64,000 nucleotides of DNA from Euphorbia lathyris. Lineage: Eukaryota > Streptophyta > Magnoliopsida > Malpighiales > Euphorbiaceae. A program made the position numbers and the translations under genes. Each line of letters starts with the position of its first letter. The stretch's first letter is position 1. The notes beneath the pieces were generated by a model. It ran no database searches, was not told where the DNA came from, and worked only from the letters and a program-made list of their open reading frames with translations. Where the stretch lies: NCBI RefSeq assembly GCF_963576675.1, contig NC_088911.1:137829929-137893928 (forward strand). The letters are read 5' to 3'. Below are positions 12,828-24,483 of this stretch, piece after piece.

Positions 12828-12902
12828 TAAATTTTTTGGACCCCCTTACAGCCTTGGGCCCTAGGCCACGGCACTCCTAGCCTAGGCCTAGGGTCGGCCC
12901 TG

Positions 12903-14364
12903 TTTTTTGTGTCTAGATCTTGGCAAGCTCAATTCATTGTTTTGTGCCAAGGTTGTGGCTTCTGTGGATCCTGACAGATGCTATTTTATTCTTCCTGGAA
13001 ATGACCGTATTGATTTGACTGAAGAAGATTTCCATTGTGTTTATGGCCTGACTTATGGAGGAATGGAAATTCGGGATGGGGATAATAACAGTGGGGATAG
13101 TTAGTCTAAGTTTTTAGAGACATGGAGGAAGTCATTTGGTCTCAAGAGTGACAGTTCTAAGGATAAAGATGTGCTTGATAGGCTGTCAAATCTGTTGATG
13201 GTGGATGTTTGCGATGAGTTCATTTGGAACTTTATTATTACTGTTGTCAATTGTTGCATTCGATCAACAAAGAATATGGCGTTGTACCATAAGTTTTTAT
13301 TCAGTTGCATGAATGTGACTGAAATTTCAAAGTTGGATTGATGTCGTTTTAGTTTTAAGCATCTTATGGATTCTGTTCGTTCTTACAAGAACGATTCTAA
13401 TCCATATTTTTTCATAGGCCCTCTTCCATTTATAATGGTAATTGTTTTAATGTGTTGGAACAGTTAATGGAACAATTTATGTTTTTATTTTGAACAATTT
13501 ATGTATTTGGTTATAATTTGTTTTTCTCTTTTGTTTTATTGTAAATATGTTATTTTGATCGTTTGCAACGTGGTGTTAATTTGAGGCCACGTTCCTGTCC
13601 ACTAACCTCTGTGTGGAATAAGGTTTTAATCTCTGAAAGAATTAAGTTGGAAAAAGCCAACAGTTTTGGCAATGAGATTGTTTTGAAGAGATTAGTGGAA
13701 TCTGAGGCAGAGGTAGAATGTGAAGGCCATAAGGTAGAAGGTAAGAAGACGAAGAAGAGAGAAGAAGAGAAGAAGAAGCATGTAGAAGAAGAAGAAGAAA
13801 AAGATACTCAAGAAGGAGTTTCTGGTTGTCCCAGTAACTTCATGGTATGCATCTCTGATTTTCTTTTATATAGAAGATTCTGTTTCTTTTTGATAAATTA
13901 GTAAATAGTGTTTTTAGAAATGCAGGAATTCATGAGCAAGTTCAAATCAGTGGCTAAGAGTTTATCTACTGATGTAACTAAGATGTTTATGTTGTTGGAT
14001 GAAGCAGAAAGTATGTTTGAGGAGAATGATTTACCTGTACGAATGAATACATCTGTTGAGAACATTTTTATGAAGTACAGAGCAAGAAAGGAAGAGAGGA
14101 TGAGCCAGCATTCCGAGCGAATGGCAGCAAGTCAGCATTCGGGAAAATTATTTAAAGAATCTGATGAGGATAATGATTTTTTTAATCTTCATGGTTTTTG
14201 GGAAGAATATAATGTTGTTGATGAAGAATACAACAAGCAGGTAGAGAGAAAGAGAGCTGAAGGTTTACAAAAAGAGAGAGGAGAAGCAAAGAAGGAGAAG
14301 AAGAAGAAGAAGAAGAAGAAGAAGAAGAAGAAGAAGAAGAAGAAGAAGAAGAAGAAGAAGAGAG
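12903..14364 (+). pseudogene. Middle exons of the Ulp1-like gene
   Basis: This stretch continues the host gene between the hAT and copia insertions. It reads CLDLGKLNSLFCAKVVASV, then DRCYFILPGNDRIDLTEEDF, blocks that look conserved and globular. TAG at 13102-13104 and TGA at 13339-13341 interrupt the frame, and coding resumes after each one (KFLETWRKSFGL; CRFSFKHLMDS). An intron starts near 13438, a further exon near 13565 gives LRPRSCPLTSVWNKVL and a Glu/Lys-rich tail, and another starts at about 13925. The acceptor near 13560 lacks a clear AG, so it may be mutated. Confidence 0.65.
14298..14361 (+). repeat. (GAA)n / AAG trinucleotide run coding poly-Lys
   Basis: About 20 AAG triplets in the reading frame of the Ulp1-like gene give a poly-lysine stretch. 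The copia element is inserted at its right edge. Confidence 0.85.
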
Positions 14365-15696
14365 TGTTGGTCCCTTGTAAGGTTGCAAGTATAGTTCTAA
14401 GGGGGGGGGGTTAGGAACTATTTATACTTTTTCGCAATTAGGGCAGACTTCTTTTTCTAAAGAAAAAGGTTTGAACAGCGGCGCTGAGTAAACAGCAAGA
14501 TACTGGCTTAGTCAACTGGTGACTAGGTCAGTTTCTTAGCTTGAGTCAGGAGATAGCACTTAGAGTCTATTCCTGAGCTCTTACGTTTAATGCGCACAAC
14601 TCAACTTGACCTCTTTACTTGGTCAGTTTTTGATTATTTAAGCAAGCAATATAAATAAGGAGTTAAAGGTTTAGAAATACTTCACTCAGCAGATTTATCC
14701 AGGTTCGGCTTCTTCTAAGCCTACGTCCTGTCCCCGGAACACGTTCCGAGATTTCAAATCCTCTACTGAGCTCTTTAAAGGTAGAGCCTCAAACCCTTTA
14801 CAATATCAGCAATTGAGTATGACAAGAGTACCTTCCTCTATACTTCTACTCAATCCTAATCTCACGCTGAGTACTTAAAACCGAGTACTCAGCCTCTCCT
14901 TTCTATCTCTAGAAATGATAAGTGTTTTGTCCTAATACAAAGATGTGTTAAGACACTTTAGACGATTTAACAATCACTCTAGACTTCTACACAAATATAA
15001 GAAATTGTAGTGTAATATTTGCTTTGCTTCTTGCTTGCAGAACTTGTGTAGAAATTTGGTCAGCGTAACTGCTTGATCAAGTTCTGTGTCTTTTGAAGCT
15101 TGTGATGGCACTATTTATAGAGACATCTGGGCGTCGATCATTTCGAATTTCGAAATAACCGTTGGAGGGAAACGGCTATATGTCGCTATCATCCTAACTT
15201 GCTCAGAGCTCTCAGCCAATCACAATCGCGTATCTTCTGTCCTCGGTCAGCTCAGCAGATGGTCTCTCCTTTTATGGTAAGGTCAACTGGACAGCATACT
15301 GTGTCGTCTGAACTTTGCCAAAAGAGGAAACACTTTGTCTGGAAGTTTTCCTTCGCCAGCTGCTGTCTTGTACGTCTGTCGAGACTACTCAGCAGCTTCA
15401 TCTTGAAGTTGTTCCCGAAGGTCTTCTAGATCTTTCCGTTTGCTGAGTTGCGTTTTGTTTCAAAACGGCAACGTCTTGACATACGCGGGCTGAGTGTACT
15501 GAGCTGTTTGACTTGGGCCTTGGCTTCCGTATTGGGCTTGGGCCTTCCAATCCTTATGACTTATAACATTTATAACTCAACATTGAACAAACACATTAGT
15601 AGAATAAATCAAAGCATTTAAACTTAGTGTGTTTAGAATATGTATTTACTTAAACAATTTTGTCAAATCAAAATGATGTGGAAAGGTGTTTCAACA
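14365..15696 (-). repeat. 3' LTR of the copia element
   Basis: It is 1332 bp with TG..CA ends and a TGTTG/CAACA terminal inverted pair. It holds a run of 10 G near 14400, where the partner LTR has 14. Open frames inside it (for example 15086-15429) match the same positions of the other LTR and are not genes. Confidence 0.93.
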
Positions 15697-15800
15697 AACT
15701 CCCCCATTTTGATGTTGGCAAAACTATTCAGCAAGGAACTCAGTATAAGCTCCCCCATGATAGTTGACCTAGTATAATTTAGCGAACTCCCCCGTAAGGG
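15697..15800 (-). other. Multiple polypurine tracts
   Basis: On the minus strand AAAATGGGGGAGTT lies directly against the 3' LTR (15697-15710). Similar purine runs occur further in: CATGGGGGAGCTT near 15750 and ACGGGGGAGTTC near 15787. The first is the expected plus-strand primer; repeated copies are a described Sirevirus feature. Confidence 0.8.
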
Positions 15801-16234
15801 TTGAGCTACTGACTTAGTTTAACTTAAAACATTTAAGGGTTTAAATGAGTAAGTCTAAGGTCAGTTTTCAGGTATAGGTCAGCTATATCACATATTCTAT
15901 TTACTCAGTGTTAAGCGGAAGGTTTAAACATATAGAGCGCGAACTGAGTAATTTGTTGTTCAATGAGTTCTTATCAGAATGTTTCATAAGTACATAGGTT
16001 TATGTCAAACATGTTATTAGCATATTATTTAGTCAATAAATGTTACAAGTATTAAACATAGCTGATTTAATTGAAGATACATAATGACTCAGTACTTAAT
16101 AGCATATATCATAACTCAGGATTTGAATAAGAAAAGTATGATATATATATGATAGAAGTCAGCAATTACACAGCAAAAGAAATAAACCAGGCAAATAGAT
16201 TACAACTGTTATGGCCTAAGCTAAGCTAGCCTAT

Positions 16235-19061
16235 CTATTTCTTTTTCTTGCCCTGTGACTGACTTCGCTCGTACTGACGTCGCTCATGCTGAGCTCTAGT
16301 AGCTTGCACTTTCTCCCCCATTTTGTCAACTTCAGGGAGCTTGAACGCATCGGTTAAGACAGCGCGAGTCAGTTCCTGTGAAAGCTCCTTTAGCTTCTCA
16401 GCACTCTCATTTACGCCATCAAAAATGGCAACTCCATCAGCTGATACTTCGACTGGTACTCGAAGATCAGTAGCACTGAGCATATTTACACTGAAAGCTT
16501 GAGCTTTGGCTTGCCAGAGGAGGGCTTCAGAGAGGCCAGCAAAAATTTGGTGGAATGTCTTCAAGAGAGCTGAGTCATAATGATGACCCTGGATATTGTT
16601 GTGAAGGATGTGGTTGAAAGATTGTTGTGCGAGAGACAGCAACTCATTCTGCTTTAACACATCAGTATCCATCTCTTGCTTGTTTAGGTTAAGGAGCCTG
16701 ATGGCCTCACCGATTTGCTCTACTGAGCACTGACTGTATGACACCATTTGCTCATTGGTCTTAAGTTGCTCAGTATGAAGCTGAGCAAAGAGCATTTTGA
16801 GTTCAGAGGAAGTGGCGTAGTCAGTGTTCACAGCAGACAACTTCTGAACTTGCTGATGGAGAGAGTTCAGATGTTGAACTGTTGTCAGCTGTATCTCTGC
16901 CAACTTGGCAAGTGAATCCTGCTTAGCTTGCTGAGCTTGGAAGGACAAGACTACATTCAGCAGATCCTTGAGTCCCTTAACTTCGTTGAGAAGCTGAGTG
17001 ACCTGGGAGAGCTGAGTTGTCTCAGGAATTGAAGATCCAGCAGCAGGCGAATCGGAATGTTGAAGATCGTGGATAAGTGCTTGCACTGAGTCAATGAGCT
17101 TTTTGCCAGACTCAGTGGCAGCCAGATGGACATCAGTGTGACCAGAAGAAAGTGGAGTGAAGGGAGTACCCTGGTCAGTGACTGGAAGAGTATGCTCAAT
17201 CTGCACTTGAGTTGGAGGAATTGTTGATTGATCAGCAGAGAGGTTTGTTGTGGAAGTAATAACCCGAACACTGTCTGTACTAACGGCGGAAGGATGGGTA
17301 GTCAGCACCATGCTTGAGGAGACAGCATGAGCAGTGGACGGTTCAACCTGACTGGTTGAAGTGGTTGAAGTGTTATGGTCGGCATGTTCCTGTTGAGAAG
17401 AAACAGAGGCTTGTTTTTCCAACGGCGCTAAAGTAGAGGAAGTTGATGGCCGTTTGAAAAATTTTAGTTGAACAGTAGAAGGGTCCTTAGTTGTTTTTGA
17501 AAGAACAAGGTCAGGAAGAGTCGGTAGTTGCACAGGAGGTTCACTGACGATCTTTTCACTGGCTTTAACCAACTTTCGCCTTCTACGTGGTGAAGTGAAA
17601 GTAGGAGCAGCTTCTTCGGAGTGAGTAGGAGAGGATTCCTGTTGCTCAGTATGAGTCTGGTCAGCTTGCTCTTCAACTTGTTCAACTCCCACAGCCAACT
17701 CAGTGTCAACTTGCACATCTCCACCAGCTAACCCAGTGTTAGCATCCTCAGCTTCAATTTCGCTGGTATATTCCTCAGAATCCTCAGCGTCATCCTGACC
17801 GCTGGCTTCTTCTTCTGCTTCCTCCTCAGTACTATCTCCATCAAGTTCTTTCTCAACTTGAGAGATGAAGTGGTCATCTAACTGGACCTCAGGTTCCTCA
17901 GCATCAGTACCTTGACATTGATTGAAATGAGAATCACCCGGTACAATGAAATCGGTTGGCATGACGTCCAAAGGTGCCAGTGTTGAAGGCTTCTGCTTCT
18001 TCTGAGGTAGCTCAGCAGCTGCCTCAGTGTCAGGCTCATCGTGCCTGCCTCTCTTCTCAGCTGACTTTCCAACTGACTTCTACCTCTTTGCTGGAGACTC
18101 AATGGTTTGTGAAGGAGTCTCAGCAGATTTCCTCTTGCGGGAAGCAGGGGCCTTAGTTCTTCGCCCTTTCTTAGGCTCAGCAACAGATTCCTTAGCTTGG
18201 CCAGCATCAGCAGCAGCAGCAGCAGCTTTACCTTTCTTCAAGGGCTGCCCAAATTTCAGTGCCCTCAGCGAGGCAGCTGTTATTTTAGATCCTCGATAGG
18301 ATTCTTCACCCTCGAGGTCAATCTTGTGGTCAATGAGAATCCTAGTTATGAGTGACCCAAGCCTCATTGTACTAGTGCTGCGAAGGAACCCAGCAACGAG
18401 AAAGACGGGCATGTTGATGGGGGTGTACGTCAGCATGTGCCAGATAAAACACTGCTCAAAATTTGTTGCTGATGTAGTGCAGTTTATCTTTGGGTAGATA
18501 AAATAGGTCAGCAAGTAGTGAGCCATCTTCTGGTGCTGAGACTTCTCCTGAGTAGCCCTCAGGTTTACAGAATTTGTGTACATAATTAGTCTTGTCCTGA
18601 TCTCCTGATCTTCTCAGCCTTGCTCCCTCAGTTTTTAGCTGGAGAAGATTTCCTATGTAGAGAGGGTTGACGAAGATGGTTTTGCCTTTTACTTCAGTGC
18701 ACATGTAGTCAGCGTTGTCGTTGGCAACCTTGAGGTTGTGATAAAACTTTCTTACGAGGTCAGGATAGGTTTCATCCCTGACTGAGAACAGCCCAGTCCA
18801 TTCATTCTTGGAAATCCATTCGGCAAATGGTTGTTCATTCTGTACGAAGTGCTCCGAGACCCATCTGGAGGGTTCAACCTTCCATTCACATACGTTCTCA
18901 AACACTTTGGAGTAGGTTCGGATTTTCACAGTCTTTCCTTGACCAGAGTTTGAGTTTTGGACAGTTTTTCCCTTGCTCGGCGTAGGGGGATTTTCAGTAG
19001 GTTCATCGGAGCTGGCCTTTTGGTGGCCGGCACCGGAGATGTTGAAAGATAACTTAGTCAT
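16235..19061 (-). pseudogene. Extra ORF downstream of copia pol, broken
   Basis: This lies after pol in the same orientation. It starts at ATG 19061 (MTKLSFNISG). Coding shifts frame near 18540 and meets a TAG at 18080-18082, then continues as a long open frame to 16235 (about 578 residues of Glu/Ser/Thr/Gln-rich, helix-forming sequence). The middle block (about 18540-18350) has WHMLTYTPINMPVFLVAGF and resembles the 'putative plant transposon protein' type domain seen in such ORFs. A later part is Ala/Lys-rich with an Arg-Arg-Arg-Arg-Lys cluster, nuclear-localisation-like. ORFs at this place in Sireviruses are often called env-like, but no signal peptide or clear membrane segment is visible here, so I do not assign that role. 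Confidence 0.65.
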
Positions 19062-19543
19062 TTTCAGGGATTGGGAAAGTTCAGAAGGATTGAGAGAGAA
19101 AGAGTTCAAAGCAGTTTCTTTGCCTTTAGAATTGATTAAGCGTAAAAAATAAAAGATGGGGAAATTCCCATAATTTATAGACGGAATGAACGGTGTGGAT
19201 CTTAATCAAATCCATGTGTCAGTTTTGCCTTGGGATTGTGTACCGACAAAGATCCTGGCATTTATGACACATACGGCGAATACGTCATCCTAGGGCTATA
19301 CGCGTGCTTTGCATTTATGCTAACAGATCTAACACTCAGTATTTAGAATGTCAAGCGTTTGATATTCTGAGTGGTCAGTAATGCATTTACGGATGATTTT
19401 AAAGTTTAAGTTTAAACTAATTTACTCAGTGTGCAAGTTACTCAGTATTTGATGTTCAGTCAGTTTCGATGAGTTACTCAGCAAACAATCAATCATTCAG
19501 CATAGTAATTCACTCAGCATTCATATTCATTTAGCACAGGAAT

Positions 19544-22500
19544 TTACTGAAGAGGATTAACCATACCAATTGCTTCTCTCAGTATGCTGAACTGCTCACG
19601 AGCCAGTGGCTTTGTGAAGATATCCACAAGCTGTTCGTCCGTTGGGACAAAGGTCAGCTTGATCTCACCCTTGAGTACATGGTCTCTAATGAAGTGATGT
19701 CTGATGCTGACATGCTTCATTCTGCTGTGTTGAATTGTGTTTTTGGAAAGATCAATTGCACTTTTGTTGTCACATTTGACATCAATTGTCTTCGTTTGAA
19801 CACCATAGTCTTCAAGCTGTTGATTAATCCATAGGACTTGAGCAACACAATGACCATCAGCAATGTACTCAGCTTCAGTGGTAGACAAGGCTACTGACGC
19901 CTGCTTTTTGCTGAACCAGGATATAAGACAGCTTCCTAAGAAGTGGCATCCTCTAGAGGTGCTTTTTCGTTCCAGCTTATCTCGTCCATAGTCAGCGTCA
20001 GTGTATCCGATGAGTGTAAAATCATGAGTATTTGGATACCACAAACCTGCATTCACTGAGCTTTGCAAGTATCTAAGGATTCTTTTTACAGCAATGTAAT
20101 GAGATTCCTTAGGGTTAGATTGATATCTAGCACAGTAGCATACTGAAAACTGAATGTCCGGTCTACTGGCTGTTAAGTAAAGTAGAGAGCCTATCATACC
20201 TCGATATAATTTGCTGTCTACTGACTTACCATTTTCATCAGCACAGAGGACAGTGTCAGTGCCCATAGGAGTGGATATTGGCTTGCAATTCTCCAAGTCA
20301 TATTTCTTTAATATCTCCTTGGCATATTTGGCTTGACTGATGAAGATGCCATTCTTTCCTTGTTTAATTTGAAGACCGAGGAAGAAGTTGAGTTCTCCCA
20401 TCATGGACATTTCAAACTCAGTCTGCATTTGTTTGCTAAACTCCTTGCACATTGATTCGTTAGTTGCACCAAATATTATATCATCAACATAAATTTGGGC
20501 CAGCAGGGTATCTTTACCCTTTTTCTTAATGAATAAGGTTGTATCAGCTTTACCCCTGACGTAATTTCTAGTCAGCAGGAAACTGGTCAGCCTCTCATAC
20601 CAAGCACGTGGTGCTTTTTTGAGGCCGTACAGAGCCTTTTTGAGTTTGTAAACATGGTTTGGGAACTTAGGGTCCTCAAAACCTGGAGGTTGATTTACAT
20701 AAACCTCCTCGTTTATAACTCCATTAAGAAATGCACTTTTGACATCCATTTGGAATAATTTAAAATTCATGTAAGATGTATATGCACATAGAATTCTAAT
20801 TGCCTCTAGCCTTGCCACTGGGGCAAAGGTCTCACCGTAGTCAATACCTTCTTGCTGACTGTAGCCCTGAGCTACAATCCTTGCCTTGTTCCTAACTACA
20901 TTTCCTTGTTCATCCATCTTGTTCTTGAAGACCCATCTTGTTCCGATGGTCTTTTGACTCTTTGGATGAGGTACTAGCTCCCATACATCGTTTCTTCTGA
21001 ATTGATCGAGCTCCTCTTGCATTGCGTTCATCCAGAATTCATCGTACTCAGCTTCAGCGAAATTCTTCGGTTCTTGTACTGAGACGAAGGCAACATTGCT
21101 GAGGTACTTCCTGAGTTGATTCCTCGTCATCAGGGTATTTCCAGCAGAATCAAGGATCGCACTCTCTGAGTGCCCTCTTGGGATCCTTATCTCTTTAGGT
21201 AGATTTATGTCTTGTGCTGTTTCTGTTTCAACAATCTCTGCAGAAGTAGATGGGTCAGTAAAAGTAATCTTAGGTTCACTCTTACTCTTGGTCAGCCTTT
21301 TCGTGAATGACTCAGTAGTTGGTTCTGGGTCAGCAATGGTTACTGAGTGTGGATCATCTTCGGTCAGCGGCTGGTATCTACCTGCAGGGTCAGTTTCGTC
21401 GAACTCTACATGTATAGACTCTTCTAAAACTTGAGTTCGTTTATTAAAAACTCTGTATGCTTTGCTGTTTGTTGAGTAGCCCAAAAAGATAGCCTCATCA
21501 GCTTTTGAATCAAACTTTGCTAAGCTATCTTTGGTATTTAAAATAAAACATCTACAGCCAAAGGCACGAAAGTATCCAATATTGGGCTTTCGTCCTTTCC
21601 AAAGTTCATAGGGGGTTTTCTTTAATATAGGTCTAACTAGAGCCCTATTAAGAATATAGCATGCTGTGTTAACAGCCTCTCCCCAAAAATACTTTGGAAG
21701 CCTATGCTCATCCAACATTGTCCTGGCTATTTCAACCAGAGTTCTGTTCTTCCTTTCCACAACCCCATTTTGCTGAGGTGTTCTAGGAGCAGAAAAATTA
21801 TGGTCAATACCGCTGGCTTCACAGAATTCAACAAACTTTTGGTTTTTGAATTCTCCACCATTATCACTATGGATATGAGCTAATTTTAGGTCTTTTTCAT
21901 TTTCAATTTTTCTAACCAAATTTGAAAATGTCTCAAAGGTCTCATCCTTGCTGGTCAGCAAGATAACCCATGTATACCGAGAAAAGTCATCTACAATGAC
22001 CAAGGAAAATCTTCTTCCACCCAGACTCAGCGGCTGGACTGGACCAAAGAGATCCAAGTGTAGCAACTCTAACGAACGTTTAGTTGAGACAATATTTTTG
22101 CTATGAAAAGATTGCTTGGTTTGTTTTCCAGCTTGGCAAGCGTGGCATAACTGATCTTTTTGAAATTTAAGTTCAGGCAGTCCCTCAACCAATTGCTTTC
22201 TTGCTAGTTTGGCCAGGAGGTCCATGCTTACATGACCAAGTCTCATGTGCCATAGCCAGGAATTTTCTTCCTTTGATACTAAGCACACAGTTTTTGAAAA
22301 CTTTTTCTCTAAGTCTAGCATAAAGACATTATCTATCCGAGGGGTAGTTAAAATTAACTCATTTGTTTTACCCTCGTATATTTTACATCCAGTAGCATCA
22401 AATATAACTTTTCTCCCATTGTCACATAGCTGAGCTACGCTGAGTAAGTTATATTTGAGTCCGCTGACTAGGGAGCCAGATTCAATAGTAGGATTACCTC

Positions 22501-22675
22501 CGATGGTTCCTGACCCTACTATCTTACCCTTCTTGTTGTCTCCAAAACTTACGCTCCCTCCTTGTTTACGCTCAAACGTGATGAACTGAGTTTCATCACC
22601 CGTCATATGCCTTGAGCATGCGCTGTCAATATACCACATCTTTGATTTCTCGGCACATCTCAGGCTTACCTGCAT
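19544..22675 (-). CDS. pol: Copia pol polyprotein, open over 1043 codons
   Basis: Domains in order: an aspartic protease with [13 protein letters not shown] (residues about 13-25; Ala replaces the common Gly of DSG), GAG-pre-integrase zinc region (WLWHMRLGH...CHACQAGKQ, about 142-180), integrase core with the DDE residues in [14 protein letters not shown] and [10 protein letters not shown] (about 206-320), reverse transcriptase with [30 protein letters not shown] and catalytic YVDDIIFG (about 590-760), and RNase H with [19 protein letters not shown] and CDNKSAI (about 915-990). The frame has no stop or shift, so pol may still be translatable, but gag upstream is broken. Pol is in a different frame from gag. 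Its start at 22675 is the first Met after the gag stop and lies just before the protease. Confidence 0.93.
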   Translation of the reverse strand: MQVSLRCAEKSKMWYIDSACSRHMTGDETQFITFERKQGGSVSFGDNKKGKIVGSGTIGGNPTIESGSLVSGLKYNLLSVAQLCDNGRKVIFDATGCKIYEGKTNELILTTPRIDNVFMLDLEKKFSKTVCLVSKEENSWLWHMRLGHVSMDLLAKLARKQLVEGLPELKFQKDQLCHACQAGKQTKQSFHSKNIVSTKRSLELLHLDLFGPVQPLSLGGRRFSLVIVDDFSRYTWVILLTSKDETFETFSNLVRKIENEKDLKLAHIHSDNGGEFKNQKFVEFCEASGIDHNFSAPRTPQQNGVVERKNRTLVEIARTMLDEHRLPKYFWGEAVNTACYILNRALVRPILKKTPYELWKGRKPNIGYFRAFGCRCFILNTKDSLAKFDSKADEAIFLGYSTNSKAYRVFNKRTQVLEESIHVEFDETDPAGRYQPLTEDDPHSVTIADPEPTTESFTKRLTKSKSEPKITFTDPSTSAEIVETETAQDINLPKEIRIPRGHSESAILDSAGNTLMTRNQLRKYLSNVAFVSVQEPKNFAEAEYDEFWMNAMQEELDQFRRNDVWELVPHPKSQKTIGTRWVFKNKMDEQGNVVRNKARIVAQGYSQQEGIDYGETFAPVARLEAIRILCAYTSYMNFKLFQMDVKSAFLNGVINEEVYVNQPPGFEDPKFPNHVYKLKKALYGLKKAPRAWYERLTSFLLTRNYVRGKADTTLFIKKKGKDTLLAQIYVDDIIFGATNESMCKEFSKQMQTEFEMSMMGELNFFLGLQIKQGKNGIFISQAKYAKEILKKYDLENCKPISTPMGTDTVLCADENGKSVDSKLYRGMIGSLLYLTASRPDIQFSVCYCARYQSNPKESHYIAVKRILRYLQSSVNAGLWYPNTHDFTLIGYTDADYGRDKLERKSTSRGCHFLGSCLISWFSKKQASVALSTTEAEYIADGHCVAQVLWINQQLEDYGVQTKTIDVKCDNKSAIDLSKNTIQHSRMKHVSIRHHFIRDHVLKGEIKLTFVPTDEQLVDIFTKPLAREQFSILREAIGMVNPLQ

Positions 22676-22680
22676 TGTAA

Positions 22681-24423
22681 CTAGTTACTTTTAAGTACCC
22701 AATTCTTTTTGGGTCCTGACTTGTTAGGTGCAACAGGTATAACATCATATTTTATTTTATGGCGACATACATGGACAATATGGCCATTCTTTCCACAGAA
22801 GTCACAACTGATCTTCTGTTTAGGATTTTTTACTGACTTGTCAGCACCCCAGTGCTGAGCGTGCCAGCACACCTTAGTGGTGTGTCCTAACTTCCCACAA
22901 AAGTCACACTGGACTTTTCGCTGGGGATTCCATCTCTGCCGAGTACATTAGTACTGAGTTCTCAAAGGAATGTTATTTTTCTTTGGAACCTTTAGTTGGT
23001 TCTGGATGGTTGTGACATCCTTCCTCAGTTTCTTTGAAACTGACTGGACTTCAGAGACATACTCATGCATGATCTTCATGTTATCATGCAGAGTCGAGTT
23101 GTCCTGAAGAAGGAATCTGAGGTCACTCAGTTTGACCTCTTCCACTTCGTCACAGCGCCTGCTGAGTGCTCTAACTTTCTTATTACACTTCTTGACAAGT
23201 GTATAGAGATCACTCAGGGCATTAACCATATCGTTTCTGAACTGGGGAAGAGAAATTACCTCATTTGATTGTTCCTCATCATCTGATGCGATGGATGGGT
23301 CAGCATGATCAGAGACGCATGGCTCAGCAAGTTCGTCAGCCATGAAGCATATCTTCGCTGACTCGGTAGCCTCAGTTTCTGTGGATGAAGACTCATCGCT
23401 GTCGCTCCAAGTAGCCACCATTGCTTTCTTCCCACTTTTCTTGTCTTTCCTCAGCATGGGGCAGTTTGACTTAATATGGCCAGTTTGATGGCACTCAAAG
23501 CATGTAATGGGCTTTGAGCTGTCCTTTATGTATTTGCTGTCACTTGAGTCAGCCTTATACTTATCAAACTTTCTGTAAGGCTTTTTAGAGTATTTGTCAC
23601 TCTTCTTGAATAGCCTTTTCATCTTCCTTGTGAACATAGCCATCTCCTCATCATCAGTTGAACTCCCGTCAGTGGAGTCAGCTTTCATGACAAGTGACTT
23701 CTACTTCTTGTCTTCAGATTTTTCCTTCACCTCAAAGTTTTTCCTGGATATCTCATGGGTCAGCAATGAACCGATGAGTTCGTCATATTTGTAGGTGGTT
23801 AAATCCTGAGCTTCCTCAACTGCTGTCTTCTTTGCTTGCCAGTCTTTAGGAAGACTCCTGAGAATCTTTTTGACTTGTTCTTCCTCAGTGAAGATTTTCC
23901 CAAGTCTCTTGAGCTCATTAATGATGTTGGTAAACCTTGCATTCATGTCTGAAATTCCCTCATCATTGTTCATCTCGAACAGCTCGTACAGTCTCATCTG
24001 CTGATTCACCTTGGATTCTTTTACTTTATTTGTTCCCTCGTAGGTGACTTCCAGCTTTCTCCAGATCTCTTATGCCGACTCACAACCTGAGATTTTATTA
24101 TATTCTGCAGCATCGAGCGCACAATGAAGCATATTGATAGCCGAAGCATGGTTTTGGAGCTTCTTAAGATCATCCTCTGTCCATTTGGCCTCAGCTTTTA
24201 CAACTGTTTGGCCAGCCACAACCTCGACAGGTACAAATGGGCCTTGGACTATAGATAGCCAGGCACTCATGTTTGTAGCCTGAATGAAGTTCTTCATCCT
24301 ATTCTTTCCAGAAGGTATAGTTTGACCCGAAGAATAGGGGAGGCCTAGTAATGGACAGCCCCTCAGGCAGTATTTGAGTTGTTTGGTTTCCAGGGAGAAA
24401 CCGAGTGCTGTTTTCGCCCATGG
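22681..24423 (-). pseudogene. gag: Copia gag with several lesions
   Basis: The original ATG appears to be at 24423 (MGENSTRF), after the PBS. One extra base in WKNRM near 24305 shifts the frame. Coding goes on with RMKNFIQATNMSAWL, then TAA at 24070-24072 after CESA, TAG at 23701-23703, and TAA at 22948-22950. The nucleocapsid part keeps three CCHC zinc knuckles: CFECHQTGHIKSNC, CDFCGKLGHTTKVC and CDFCGKNGHIVHVC. The middle has the UBN2-like gag block MRLYELFEMNNDEGISDM..LTTYKYDELIGSLLTHE. With at least four lesions this copy cannot make its own Gag. Confidence 0.88.
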
Positions 24424-24469
24424 TAGGGATCAGCTCAAGGTTGTTAGACCTTTTAGAGTGAGCTTTTAA

Positions 24470-24481
24470 GCTCTGATACCA
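24470..24481 (-). other. Primer-binding site (initiator tRNA-Met type)
   Basis: On the minus strand TGGTATCAGAGC follows two bases after the end of the 5' LTR. This is the usual complement of the plant initiator tRNA-Met 3' end used by copia elements. Confidence 0.92.
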
Positions 24482-24483
24482 CT

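Larger units (their letters stand above)
9209..12902. mobile_element. Non-autonomous hAT-type element inserted in the Ulp1-like gene
   Basis: It begins CAGGGTCGGTCCTGA and ends TAGGGTCGGCCCTG, with further inverted similarity around GGGCCCTAGGC. It is flanked by the exact 8-bp duplication TTTTTTGT (9201-9208 and 12903-12910). The CAGGG ends and 8-bp duplication are hAT hallmarks. No hAT transposase is present; instead the interior holds a LINE reverse-transcriptase region. Bases 9241-9900 are AT-rich and noncoding. Joining the flanks with one duplication copy keeps the host exon in frame. Confidence 0.85.

Noticed and set aside
14182..14388. Poly-serine minus-strand frame
   Set aside because: It is the reverse reading of the (GAA)n run.
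15086..15429. Open frames in the copia LTR, with matches at 25287-25553
   Set aside because: They lie entirely in LTR sequence and recur in both LTRs without protein features.
18456..19109. Start of the copia extra ORF at 19109
   Set aside because: The codon there is TTG; the first ATG in frame is at 19061, so that start was used.
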